Positions 20,198 to 32,351 of a stretch of DNA of 64,000 bases are shown here, piece after piece (the first letter of the stretch is position 1; every line of letters starts with the position of its first letter). Source of the DNA: Styela clava (lineage: Eukaryota > Chordata > Ascidiacea > Stolidobranchia > Styelidae); the NCBI RefSeq assembly GCF_964204865.1, contig NC_135262.1, forward strand, positions 7,316,001 through 7,380,000. The letters are read 5' to 3'. Below the pieces are notes generated by a model. The model was not told the origin of the DNA. It ran no database searches and saw only the letters and a program-made list of their open reading frames with translations. A program made the position numbers and the translations under genes.

Positions 20198-23100
20198 TTA
20201 CTTGCTCCAAATGTAACATCCACTTTTGTTCTGCTTGAGAACGTATCCATAGTAATGCCTGAAAATATGTGTAAGAATTAATTACTAGTTGTTATTTTAA
20301 TTACTTATGCCTCGACAGTCCGACCAGGTATGTTGAAGTATAGATCACACTGGCCATCGCTTGACAGTAGCTTGCTGGTTTGTTTGCTTCGCTATGATAT
20401 TTTAAATTGAACTAAAAAGTATCTCACCTGTAATATTTCAGACTGAACTTATAGCTGCATGTGGTTGGATAAACAATCCTCCACTGGAACGACGAGCAAT
20501 TCATAACAGGAAGAGTAAACTTGACAGCATAATTGCATTTGTATCCACAGGCGTAATGTTGTTCAAGTTTTGGAATCATATCATTCCAGTATTGGTCGAA
20601 CTCATCGAGAATTGCGAGATATTGACTGTTGACCTTGCTTTTGTATGCACCGAAGAGATCAGATACAGCTCCTTCAAACTCTTCACCAAAGTAGAAAGCC
20701 AACATCTTTTTGTATTGATTATTCTTCATTTTAGAAACCTGGATGTAAGACAATGTTTTTCGATAAATTGAGTAAATTCAGGAGAACTTAAAGGTTGCAG
20801 CATAACCATATAGGAAAGTCGGGATTTTTGTACTGATATTTTGTTTTGCCTTTTTCCTTGAAATAATCCGATTCATGTTTTTGATACAATAATTTGTTTA
20901 ACTATTTTTGAAACTGTTGAAATTCGTATAAATGAGTGACTACAAGATTGAGTTAAAATTTCAGAACTCCGTCACATTGATTAGTTATCTTAATTTTTAG
21001 TCTCAATTATATAATCACCTTGGCCAGACCATTCTTCAAAGCTTCTCTCAATTTGTCTTTCTTCTCATTCAAATTCTGAGTATGTTTCTCAATTTTCTTC
21101 GTTCTTGTGTTGAGGCAAGCTTGATAACGAGCAGTTATTTTTTCAGCCAACTTTTTCAAATTGTTTTCGTATTTTTCTATCCTTTTGACGTAAACCTTTC
21201 CCGAAGTATTCAATCGATCGGCCAACATTTTTTCGTAACATTTGAGAGCTTTAGTTTTCTGACTTGCCAGTTTCATTGTGTATGATTCGATTTTACATAA
21301 TGCCATCTTGCAGAGGCGTCCTTGCCTAAAAGTAGTAAATAGTATTATTAGGCTTTTACCATTCGGTCGAAATACCCCAACGGAAAGCGAAAAAAAAACA
21401 GAAATATTCAGGTGATAAGTCAAATTTGTAGTACATTGCCCGAGTTTTGAAACTTTATACCTGACGTAGTATGTTGCTTCCAAAGCCTTGATCAACCACT
21501 TATGTCTCTTTGTAACAATCGTTTGATATTCTTCATAATATTTCTTATGAAGTCCCGTCCATTTCAATTCCCATGCCTTGTATGCTTCCTTCGCAACGCT
21601 GACTGCGGTTTTTACTTTCTTGGAAAGATCGAACTCGAATTCGGCGGAAGATTTGTTCACAGTTTCTGTGACGAAATAAGATTTTGTTAGAATGAGTATG
21701 CTTGATAACTTAAGACCAAGGCTGAGTCGGTGTCTGTGTCTGTGTGTCATAGATTATGCTTTGTATCTTCAGAGCACATAGAATCATAGACGATAGATGG
21801 ACTAACTCAAGACCAAGGCTGAGGAGTCGGTGTCTGTGTCTGTGTGAGGAGTCTGTGTCGGTATTTGGTATGTGTTTGTTGGAGTCGAAGCTGGAATCGA
21901 ATTTTCAAACTTTCTGGATTCAAGATTTGGAGTCAGAGTCGAAATTTGAATTCTCCGAAGCCCGAATTTCAGACGTTTCGTAAGAACGAAAGAAATTAAA
22001 ATTTTGTACAGTAATTTAAAAAAGTTATGTTCATTATGGCTGAGCGTTCCTGGCAATTTATTAAAGAATGATTGCATACGCCAAAGCTTTTAGCCTCAAA
22101 ATCTGATTCCCCGAGTATTCGGAGCCGGAGTCAACTTTTTCAACTCAGATTCGGAGTCGATTGTTAATGTTCTCCGACTCTACAGCTCTGGTTTGAATTG
22201 CATAGCTAACACGAAGAAAAGTATTGCATTTGACTATAGAATTTTAGTGTGCTTAAGATATCTAAATCTAAAATTAAATTTTCAATAAATACCGATATCG
22301 CAAGTTTTCAATTTCTTGAATTCAGGCTTCTTCCAGGCATAATATCTATAATTAGCAAACTTGAAGCAACTAATTTTCTTCGTGTATCGGAAAGTCCACC
22401 ATGTTCCAAGTTTTTTGCTGAAATGAAATATTGTTTTTAATAAGTCTTCGACTTTGAATAAAACTCTTTTTACTTTTCTCACAAGTAATTTGCCAAAGCA
22501 TACTTACAAGGTATTGCTTGAAAGTGGGAAATCGGAAATTTTTCGCAAAGAACCACTAAGCTCTTAGACTAGCTGTCAGGGAAATTATACTCCTAGTATA
22601 CTTAATATTGCAATACTAATATTAAATACTAATGAAGCTTGAGTTTGTGTTTATTTTGCTAAAATTCTGCTAGTTGATCAGCAGACAAAAATTGTGAGTC
22701 AACTTTAATAAATTTTCCTATCAAACTAACCAGAAAAGTGTTTCAAATTGGCATTAAATATTCTTTAAAACATTGACAAGTTTTACCATGAATTATAATA
22801 CTTCTTCTTGAAAAAGTTCAAGCATCCAGTGTATGTTGTGCATTGATAAGAGCATGCATATCTTTGAACTATCACATCTTTGAAACCGTTAATTTTGTCC
22901 GCGTAGGAATTAAAAGTGACATCAAGTTTGTTTGATAATTTGGTTTTATATTCATTCACAACAGCGTCGACAATTTCTTTTTCCCAGGTTTTTGATCCTA
23001 AAAAATCAAAAATATTGTTAAAAATAATGTAAAATGTTAGCGAAACGTAGCGTTAATAATGTTAACTCACCATGCATCTTATATAAAAGACAGCGATAAA

Positions 23101-24532
23101 CTTTAACCTTTTTCTCGTTGAGTTTACTCATAACTTTCTTGAAATGAGCAAAATACTCTTTGATCCGTCCGGTAAGTGCCTTCTTGAATTGAGCAATTTT
23201 CTCAGATCGAGTTTGGAAGCATTTTAGTGCTCTGGTTTAATATATGAAGGAAAAGTTATTTCACGTGATTTTACCTTTGTTGTTTTTAAATGAATTTTTA
23301 TTGTTGTTTAAATTAGCAGAACATACAGAAGTGGAAATTTTCTCAATATATTACAGAAAACATTACGTTGTATCAGTAAAGTTACTTAAAAAAAGCGTTA
23401 AATAATCGAGCTTACGCATTGACGATCCTTCCATGGAAAGCAATCAACTTGTTGTGTCTCTTCTGAATTGCATATTTGTATTTAATAGCGGTGATAGAAG
23501 CCATTTTGTCAATTTTTGCTGTGAATGTGGATACAGCTTTATCCTTTTTCTCCGAAACAGCTGCTCTGCGCTCCTCAGGGACGTATCTATATATATAAAT
23601 ACCGAAAAATAAATAGTTTCCTGAATAGAATTAGACGTTAAGAAATTTTCGATGCCAACAAGACTTGGCTTTTAGAATAAAAAAAAAATTTAATTCCATT
23701 TCTTAGTTTCGATTTTAATTTTAGTATTATTGCACTGAACCGATGTATGAAAGAAAATTAACATAAAAAATACTTCATAAATTCTATTGTATATTCATTG
23801 ACTCTATCGGCAAATTTAGTCTTGCAACTCTCCATTCTCAAGTTGAAATCAACAAGCCAAGTATCGTAATGTTCGTTCATCTCCTTCAATATTGCATCTG
23901 CCTTTGACTTCAGCTTCTTCTCAAGATTGGTCTTGAATTCGATTTTGGTCATTTCTGTGTTTTTGAGAAAGTAAAATAGAAATGAAGTTACATTGAAAAT
24001 CGATGGAGGTAATGGAAGGCAACAAATCTGAGAGAGAGAAAAAAAAGAAGGAAGGGAAGAGAGAAACAATGAAAAGAATATGAGTGAGATTTTAAAAAGA
24101 AGAGAGTGGCGAACAGAGAGAACTTTTTAATAAAAACGAGAAAAGAGAAATCTATCGTTCTGAAATGCAAAGGTATTAATGTCTTGAAGAAATGAATAAT
24201 TATTACCTTGAAAATCATCTGTTCCACATTTAGTTCCAGGATAAGAACTCATCACGGAAGAATAATATTTGGTAGTGAACCAGGAGGTGGAAAAATGAAC
24301 ACGAAACTTGAGACATGCCGAAGTAGGGAAGACGTAGAATCTCCTGATGGAATATTTAGTGTAACCACATGGATGTTGAACATAGGAGGCTGCGTTGGCA
24401 ATCTGTATAAAGAAAATAGGTTGCGTGATATTATAGACTGTAGAGCAAAGATTTTACCAAATTCGAATTCAAATAGATATAGTAAAATAGACTTACCGCC
24501 AGGCAAGCCAGAAGTAAGATCAGGATCCTCAT
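20198..24532 (-). CDS. Secreted modular Cys/coiled-coil protein, array gene 3
   Basis: Exons: 24497-24532, 24207-24402, 23774-23954, 23416-23586, 23071-23231, 22787-22997, 22293-22417, 21461-21665, 21019-21325, 20428-20738, 20198-20258. Exon lengths, phases and splice sites equal those of gene 2, giving 654 residues; no amino-acid replacement relative to gene 2 was noticed. Intron 7 carries 7 extra bases near 22184. Such near-identity implies very recent duplication or continuing homogenisation. Confidence 0.8.
21707..22183. repeat. GAGTC-rich repeat in intron 7 of gene 3
   Basis: Same length as in gene 2. The 7 bases gained in this intron lie immediately after it. Confidence 0.68.
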
Positions 24533-24592
24533 TTTGTGTCTTGTTTCGAAGTTCTTCGAGTTGAGACTGATTCGATTCATGTTTCCGTGGCC

Positions 24593-24600
24593 TATTTATA
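24593..24600 (-). promoter_or_regulatory. TATA box of gene 3
   Basis: TATAAATA on the minus strand, 60 bp before the ATG at 24532. Confidence 0.75.
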
Positions 24601-26867
24601 CCCCGAAACAGAATATCTTGAACCGTACTGGCGCCGATAAAACACTCCTGGTTGCTATTTTGTCGTTCAAAACATGCATAATCATCCTACTCGAATAAAC
24701 TTATGGATTCCGTAATTTCGATATGTGTATATATTATGAGGCTTTCCCAGTGCAGTTTTGTTGAACGATCAAGTTTTGATAACTCGAGACACGGGAAAGA
24801 TAATCCATTTGCAGTTCAAACTTGCAATATTAAATCAGCAGATAAGATTCAGAAGTAGGCTTAATACATTTTGCATGGTGATTTCATCTTCTTGTTTTTA
24901 CAACCCGTTCTCGATTCCTTACTTTTTACATTATCAGTTTTCAATGTGTTCAATGAAACTTATCCTGTTACAATTTTTGTTTTAACTATGCTGTTTTCGA
25001 ATTCAAACAAAAATCCGAGGAAGACATAAAAAACATTTTATAGCACGAATCCGTGTATTTTGCACCTATGGATTAATGCTTCGATATAGCGTTGAGAGAT
25101 TTAAATCAGTATCATTATGTCATACTAATGCTGGATAGTAATTACAAGACATCGAAGTGTAGGATTAGATCCCAGACCTGGCGCCGTTTATCTAAATTAT
25201 GTATGTGGTATCTAAGCAACTTCAGAACATCACATTTTGAAGTGATGCGGTGTGTTTTGAATCCAACTGTTTCGTTGCATTGTAATTGTTCATTCTTGGC
25301 ATCTCGTTATTTGAATATACACAGAATATCATGCCGAAAAACCATGAAGCTAATGATATAGATATATTCAATTCGTTCAATTCGTTCGTTTATTACTCCA
25401 GACCGCTGTGGTCCATATAAAAACAACACAACAAATAAACATAAGCAAAACAAAAATAACGCAATAAATACATAAAATACCTGATATGACAATCAGATTC
25501 ACAGTAAGTCTCAAAAAAGAGTTATAATATAGCAATTCAAGAGACCAAAAGTGAGGTATAGAATCTAAGGTAGCCCGTGACAAACAGTATCTGGGAATCA
25601 AATAATGATTGTATAGATTTATATATATAGATATATATAGATTTCAAGACTCTTCATTTCGTTATATATTATAAATCTCTATCCAGATATGAACTAGATA
25701 TGGTGAATATGTCGAATATGTCGTTTGTGAATTTATTATACTTAATATCATCATTTAAAAGGTTTCACGAATGTTTTATGTGTACATAGCCATGGCTACA
25801 TAAATGTTCTGTACGTACATGTGACGTATATATATTTAAAAATCCATATATCCCACAGCCATGCGCCGTTTAAAACTCCGTTTACTTTTTGCATCCTTTC
25901 AATGCATAGGAACATTAGAAACTTTTTCTCATCAATAATATATTCTGTAGAGTACATTGATATTTATCTATCTTTATCTACTTATTTATCTAATTTATCT
26001 ATGGAAATTCCCTTGACCCCGGACTCAGAAAAATACTGTCTATACTTCACCATGGCAAAAATAAATAAAGCAATTACCAGCTGGGGTACACATTTATAAT
26101 CATCATTCAGATTCAAAATATTTAACTGCCCACAGTTTAACAGTCTCGTTCTATTTAATTAGTCTACCAAAAAAGGTTATTCAAAAAATCTTGTAATCTT
26201 AAGAGAGAAATTTTTGATTACTTTTACTTGAAATTTAACGCGAAATTATTTCACTTTATTTCATTCAATTCTATCATTGTTGCGATTGTGAAATTTTTCC
26301 CTTAATTAACGATATAATTCAGAATAGGTCTTATTTTCGGGGAAACACGGTTGTCAAAGAAACGCCAAATGAATACGCATTTTGTCACACAGACCAACTT
26401 ACATTATTTATTATATGACCAAAACATATTTTTCCGATTATCGTGTTACTATTATGGTACTGATGTGAAAAATTCTTTGTAAATTTTTTTTAGACGACTA
26501 ATAATAACTGACAATCTGAGTATCGATTTGTATTGCCAGGATAAACTAGCAAAGAGGGAAAAATCAGGAAACATCTGATACTTCTTTGTATTTGATACTT
26601 CTTACTTAATCAAACTGTTTCCGACAAGAATAGGAAACTCAAATTTACCAAATCAGAGGAGGTTCAGATGTCAATAAAACAGGAGAGCAATACTCAAATA
26701 TATGGAGACAAATACCAATCAAGAGTACCAGTACGGTAGATTTGGAAGCACCAAGTTAGTAGAGATCGCCGGACAAACAATACGGAGTCGGTCGAGTAAT
26801 ACGAAATAAAAAGTGTTCCCCTTTAGTTAAAATAAAAAGCAAAATATTTCGTAAAATATCGTGCACC
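24601..26867. other. Promoter-side spacer, unit 3
   Basis: Same stretch. It carries a cluster of substitutions (about 25375-26730), many of them shared only with unit 6. Confidence 0.6.
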
Positions 26868-27321
26868 ATGAAACTCATAACAAATTTCAATAAAGAATAT
26901 GAAAGTGATACCCAGGCTTCAGCCATATTTGAAAGACTTAATTCGAAAACGATCGGCATATTAGTTCCCGACAAAAAATTTGCTCAACAAAAAATATTAT
27001 CCCCAAAACAAAAGTCATCAGCAAAAACACCAATATGTACATTTCGTTTCCAATAAGCTATCATAAGCCTAGTTCGCTTTTGGTGTTTCCGTTATAAGCG
27101 TGTAATTCATTCCCGATGCAGATCTTGTTAACTCCTACTACGTGGTCAGCATCTGCATTTAAAGTGGATTTGGAAAGAAATTGAAAATGAAGAGGAATTT
27201 GTGAAGGAGCGTGTAAGAAATTTGTGTGAAATATGTAAAAACTGACAAACTTGGTTTTAACAAAATATATGAAAAGGTAGAAAAGACAAGAAAGTTTATT
27301 GAACAGAGTAGTCTAACATAA
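26868..27321 (+). pseudogene. Coding-like remnant, unit 3, further decayed
   Basis: The first stretch ends early (26868-27056) after several substitutions and an indel. The second (27106-27321) has a 1-bp loss near 27188 and a compensating 1-bp gain near 27240, so its middle is out of frame. Confidence 0.28.
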
Positions 27322-27402
27322 CGTGGACAAAAATAACTTGACCTATATTTTTTAATTTTGAGAACATTGATGTATGGGAACATTAAGTAGAGATATATTA
27401 TA

Positions 27403-28079
27403 ATATCGTCACGCTAATACCCGAATTGCGTAAGTCATTTTTTGGCGGTTTTGAGTTTTTCATAAAATAGGTATTTATGTAATGCTGCGCACCTGTCTGT
27501 TAAGTCAGATTTTGTTTTAAGAATTCCGAAACCCATAAAAATAGAGATTTTGTATGATATGCAAATTTGTTCAATTGTTTCGTCATAATGAATTATCATT
27601 GATAACGCAGGACTATGACGTCACAGAGGCAAAATAACCTCGGCAAATGATTTTCGAGTTTTTGCATCTCAGATTCTAGCTTAGCGCTTATAAATTTCAA
27701 TTTATACTACAGTATAGGAAGGCGTGCACTTGTGATATTCACTGTCTGAGTCCAATTCACCTTGGTTGGCTTTTATATAAGGGTACATTGCTGTTTTATT
27801 CTATATAGTTTGGTTTTCAGTACTGGTACATATAGTCAAGTTGCAAAATTGCGTGTGTCTCCAAGTCATTGACACATTTCTGCCTAAGTCACAGTGCACC
27901 ATTATGACGTCACATGACTGCGTCATACAAATTAACTTAAATCCGACTACGATCAAAAAATTGAACTTTGGCAAATTATTGACTCTCAATGGCATGACAA
28001 TATCATTAGGAAGTTTTTCACGTTTTTCTCAAAACTGCTAAAAATGACTTACGCGATTCGGTTATTAGCGTGACGATAT
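27403..28079. mobile_element. 677-bp TIR element, unit 3
   Basis: Array copy. A G-to-A change near 27947 is shared only with unit 6. Confidence 0.73.
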
Positions 28080-28238
28080 ACTTGTGTAATTAGCTAGACA
28101 AATTTGAAAATTTAGCTATTTTTGGTATTTTTGATAGCTCAGGAAATGCTTTATAAATACCTGCTATCGGGGGACCTATAACATGCCTAACTCGCGATCC
28201 ACTGAACTTAAATAATGCGGTTTATTATTAAAAAATGT

Positions 28239-28459
28239 GGTGCTCCCGAAGTATGCGAACCAAGATGGCGGACATCGAAACGTAACACGGGTAACAGGTT
28301 AGGGTTAGGCGATAATTTTTTTCCAATTTTCCTTATTTTAGTCCTATTATCAGAGAGCCTCCCGTAGTATTTATACCTAAAATTATGGCCTAACCTTAAC
28401 CTAGTACACATATTACATTCCGATGTCCGCCATCTTGGTTCGCATACTTCGGGAGCCCC
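28239..28459. mobile_element. 221-bp MITE in unit 3
   Basis: Copy at the same site with intact 39-bp inverted repeats and AAAAATGT flanks. Confidence 0.92.
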
Positions 28460-28738
28460 AAAAATGTATTGGGCAAATCCATACTTGAATAAATCCTTCA
28501 ATGTAAAATCAAATTGTGTTTTGAGGATTTGTAATTTTACGGAAACGCCGTGAGTCTAATGCATAGAAACCCTTTTCTCATTTCATTAGGTTAAAAGTAA
28601 AGAGAAGAAAACATAGTATACATGCAATATACAATTATCAGTCATTCCCGAGACCATGGTAAAGAGGAGCAAGCATGAAGCACATGATTATTTATCATTA
28701 TCATTGGTTACAAAATATTGTCTGAATACATATTAATA

Positions 28739-28844
28739 GGTGCTCCAGAAGTAAGCGCACCAAGATGTCGCACTACCTGAATCCCAACAGGTACACACAC
28801 ATACTATTTTCAGGTTGTGCGCCATCTTGGTACGCATACTTCGA
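28739..28844. mobile_element. 106-bp MITE remnant, unit 3
   Basis: Same position and structure as the unit 1 copy. Confidence 0.68.
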
Positions 28845-29581
28845 CATAATATCTGCTAATAACAAAATGAAACTCTAAATGAACACTTCTTCAATTCATG
28901 TTTAGTTTTAATAAATGCCTACAGTAAGCTAATTTATACAAAATGGTAACTTTCTGTGGAAATCAAGGCAACTTATCAACAATATGGACACAAAATGGAT
29001 TCTTGCCATGTTTTTACAATATGATATCTGCGTCCCTGATGGTATTCGTGGCTGTGTTCCCGTTATCATATTAAATACATAAAATGAGGAGGTGGGTGCA
29101 TTACCAATATAATGATAAAGGTTAGGAATTCAAATTGGAAAATAAGCACTAAAAATCGTTTTATGTTATTGCTTTCATATCTTAGAATTTATAATGAATG
29201 GCGGAACTTAAATTATTTATGATATTTTAATTTTCGAATTGCGGAAAAATAAATTATTCTAATAGTTTTCAATGTATCGATGAGCTGTGGGTAACAAGTT
29301 GGTGGCGATTTGAATTGTTTATTCGAGTCGAAATACCCAACCCTAATGACTAGCCACCATATTCAAAAAATGAGAGGACACATCGCCACAAGGACAGTGC
29401 GGGATTGCGTTCAAATTCACTCCAACAGGATTTAATCGGCACACGGTAATCGAGATAAAGTTTCAATATTATGTTATCCACATTATCTAAAGGGGGAGGG
29501 AGGGGCGAGCCGCGGCCGTTAAGTCGAAGGCAATAGTTAACCCGTCATTCGGGTGCATGTAAAAGCTGCCAAATTTAGAAT
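28845..29581. other. Spacer between MITE remnant and hAT, unit 3
   Basis: As in unit 2; no gene seen. Confidence 0.6.
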
Positions 29582-29589
29582 ACTTTTCG

Positions 29590-31960
29590 CAGTGGCGGCG
29601 CGTCAATAGGGCCAACCGGGGCAATGCCCCGGTTGTTTTTTCGGTATAATAAAAAATATTCGAAAAATACCTCAATATCGGTTGCACAGACTGTCTACAC
29701 TAACCATATTCTCCCGACATGGTTCATTTTTCGCTCGCAAAGCCTTCGCCGAACGTCGACGGGGCGACGCCGATTTTGCCCCGGTTGCTCATTGTATATC
29801 GTATTCTCTCTTTTATCTTCCACTCGCCGCGTTTGTCTCGTTTGTTTTCTGTTTCTTTTACCAAATCATCGGGGCTAGCCCCGAAATTATGACGACACAA
29901 TGCCGACGTTTCTTACAACAACGTGTTGACATATTCACGCATTCCTTCTCGTTCGTTGGTTGCTTGAAGAGTTGATAGTTTCCTCGCCTTCGTTTGTGTC
30001 GCTTGTTTCGCTATTTGAATCAGTTAGAGACCTTTAGTCCATTTGCTTTCGATTTTCCACATTCCTTTTGAGCTCCTCACTTCTTTCCGGCTTCGCATTT
30101 CTTAGCCTTAGACCTCATAATGAATAAGGTTGATGCACTACTTCGCACTCCGTTTTCGCAGCTGCCGCTGGAACAAAAATTAGAGGTACAACGTCTTGGG
30201 CCTTATTAACCAAAAAATTGTTCACTGGAACAATCCCATGACGGAGGAAAGCGTCGGCGTACATTCTGCGCAGAAACTTGGTATAAAAAACACGAATGGT
30301 TGTGTTACAGCGAGGACAAAAATGAACTTTTTTGTTTTTATTGCCTACTTTTTGCTACCGCTAAATTGATAGCTCAAACTTATGACGGCGCGGCAGTCAT
30401 GAGTGGGTCGAAACATGGTGTTCAAGTTTATATAAAAGAAGATTTTCCTCATGCGCATTTTTTACATTGTTATGCACACCAATTTAACCTCGTTATTAAA
30501 AATATGTGTCTTGATACCCCTCTCGTCCGTATATTTTTTGCAAATGTTTCGGGGTTTTCTTCATTTTTTTCCGTTTCGCCGAAGCGCTCTGACCTCCTTC
30601 GCCAGATATGTAGCCGCCGTCTCCCAGCTTGTGCACCAACACGTTGGAACTTGCGATCACGCGTGGTGCAGGGCGTGTCCGAAATTAGGTCTGAGCTCAT
30701 TGAGTGTTTCAATGGCATTCAGAGCTCTCCGGTTTGGGACGAACGCTCTGTGAGGGAGGCGGTAGGTCTAAAGCGTCTGCTAGAAGATGGTGAGTTTTCA
30801 TTTTTTTTCACTTTTTTCTCCACAATATTCTATCACGTGGATGTATTATACGGCGCATTGCAGTCAAGGCTAATGGATGGAGCGTCTGTGCAGTCGTGTA
30901 TTTCAGACTTCTGCGATGCTGTACCTCGTATCCGGGAAACAATAAAATACGACGACACATGGAGTGCTTCTTTACGCCGCGGGCAAACAACGCAGCGTTT
31001 GATTTTGTCTGCAAAGGAATGCTGTGACATTCTGGTGAATCAAATAGGCGATCGTCTGCGCACTGAGCACCTTGCCGCGTTCTCTTTGATGAACCCCAAA
31101 AAAATTTTCAAAATTTGCACGTCAATTTCCCATCCATTTGTTGGCTACTGTCTCCAAATTTTACCCCATGATAAACGTGGGTAAATTGGAAAATGAATTG
31201 CGATGTATATACACCAATCAAATTTTTTTGAACATCACATCAACTTGCGCGCTCTATGGGTTCCTCATAGATAACACTCTAGTAACTACCTTTGCGGCGT
31301 CTGCAAAATTTCTGGACATCATTTTGACGACGCCTATTTCTTCCGCCGACGCAGAGCGAACATTCAGCACGCTGAAGCGTATTAAAACGTATCTCAGAAA
31401 CACAATGAAGCAAGATAGATTAAATTCCTTGGCTGTTTTATCCATTCACAGAGACGTTATTTCTGGGATGCATGACTTTAATCAGCGCGTTATTGAGCAT
31501 TTTGCTTCCAAGAAACCGCGGCGTGTTGCATATATGTTCAAGCAGTAGAAGTCTAGCAGCATATATATCTATGAGTGAGCGACGCATGTCCTTATCTTTG
31601 CATTACCTTTCCTTTCCTCATAGTAACGTTTTAAACCTTATTTTAGGTTTTGTCTGTCTTTCCCGAAGTTTCTGTTAATATGTCATTGTATTTATCTGGG
31701 AAAAGGCCTTTCCTTTTGAAAGAGGTTTCAAAATAAACTATGTCTATATTTATTAATCCCTTGACTTGGACCGGTTTTGAGGACACTTTCTTATCGTTAA
31801 AAATGGTCGCTTTTGCCGATTGGTTGTTACCGATGGAAAGGTTTTTATACTCATAAAATGATGGGAGAACTTATAGCGCTCATCCTGTCCCCGTAGATGG
31901 GGGTGACTTGGTCCCGCAGTTGCTTGCCCCGGTTGTCAAAATGACCACGCGCCGCCACTG
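29590..31960 (+). mobile_element. hAT transposon copy in unit 3
   Basis: Full 2,371-bp copy; target duplications at 29582-29589 and 31961-31968. Only scattered substitutions separate it from the unit 1 copy. Confidence 0.95.
30120..31548 (+). pseudogene. hAT transposase relic, unit 3
   Basis: Carries the shared early TAA, internal deletion and late frameshift, with no further disruption seen; together with unit 1 it is the least damaged copy. Confidence 0.88.
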
Positions 31961-32252
31961 ACTTTTCGCAATATTGAAACGCCACATAAAACTATTTCTG
32001 ATAAACCATGGGAATATTTCATCTTATTGCATTTTATTGTACGTGATGATACCTCGATTGACATTTTGTATAAAATATTAACCTCCCGCATTATAAATCA
32101 CGAAGCAATATCGAACGGTTAATTAAAATTTCTGATATCTGAGATAACTTTATCTTGTCGGTGGCATTGCGTTGGAAATATAAAAAATTCAATCGTAATA
32201 CTGTACCCACATTTACCCAATACTAACAAAACACATGTAATATGCGACAACA

Positions 32253-32258
32253 TTTATT
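32253..32258 (-). terminator. Poly(A) signal of gene 4
   Basis: AATAAA on the minus strand, 94 bp after the stop codon. Confidence 0.6.
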
Positions 32259-32351
32259 TCCAATCACCAAAACTAAGTTTCTAGTATTCTAGTTTAGACT
32301 ATGATTTTCTAAAATTTCGATGTGTCGTCGTTATTAGCCGTCGCTGGCAAA

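Larger units (their letters stand above)
12101..24244. repeat. Tandem array unit 2 (12,144 bp)
   Basis: Second period. It has the 47-bp segment (16837-16883) missing from unit 1, a 10-bp deletion inside its hAT copy near 18880, and 7 extra bases in intron 7 of gene 3 near 22184. Confidence 0.97.
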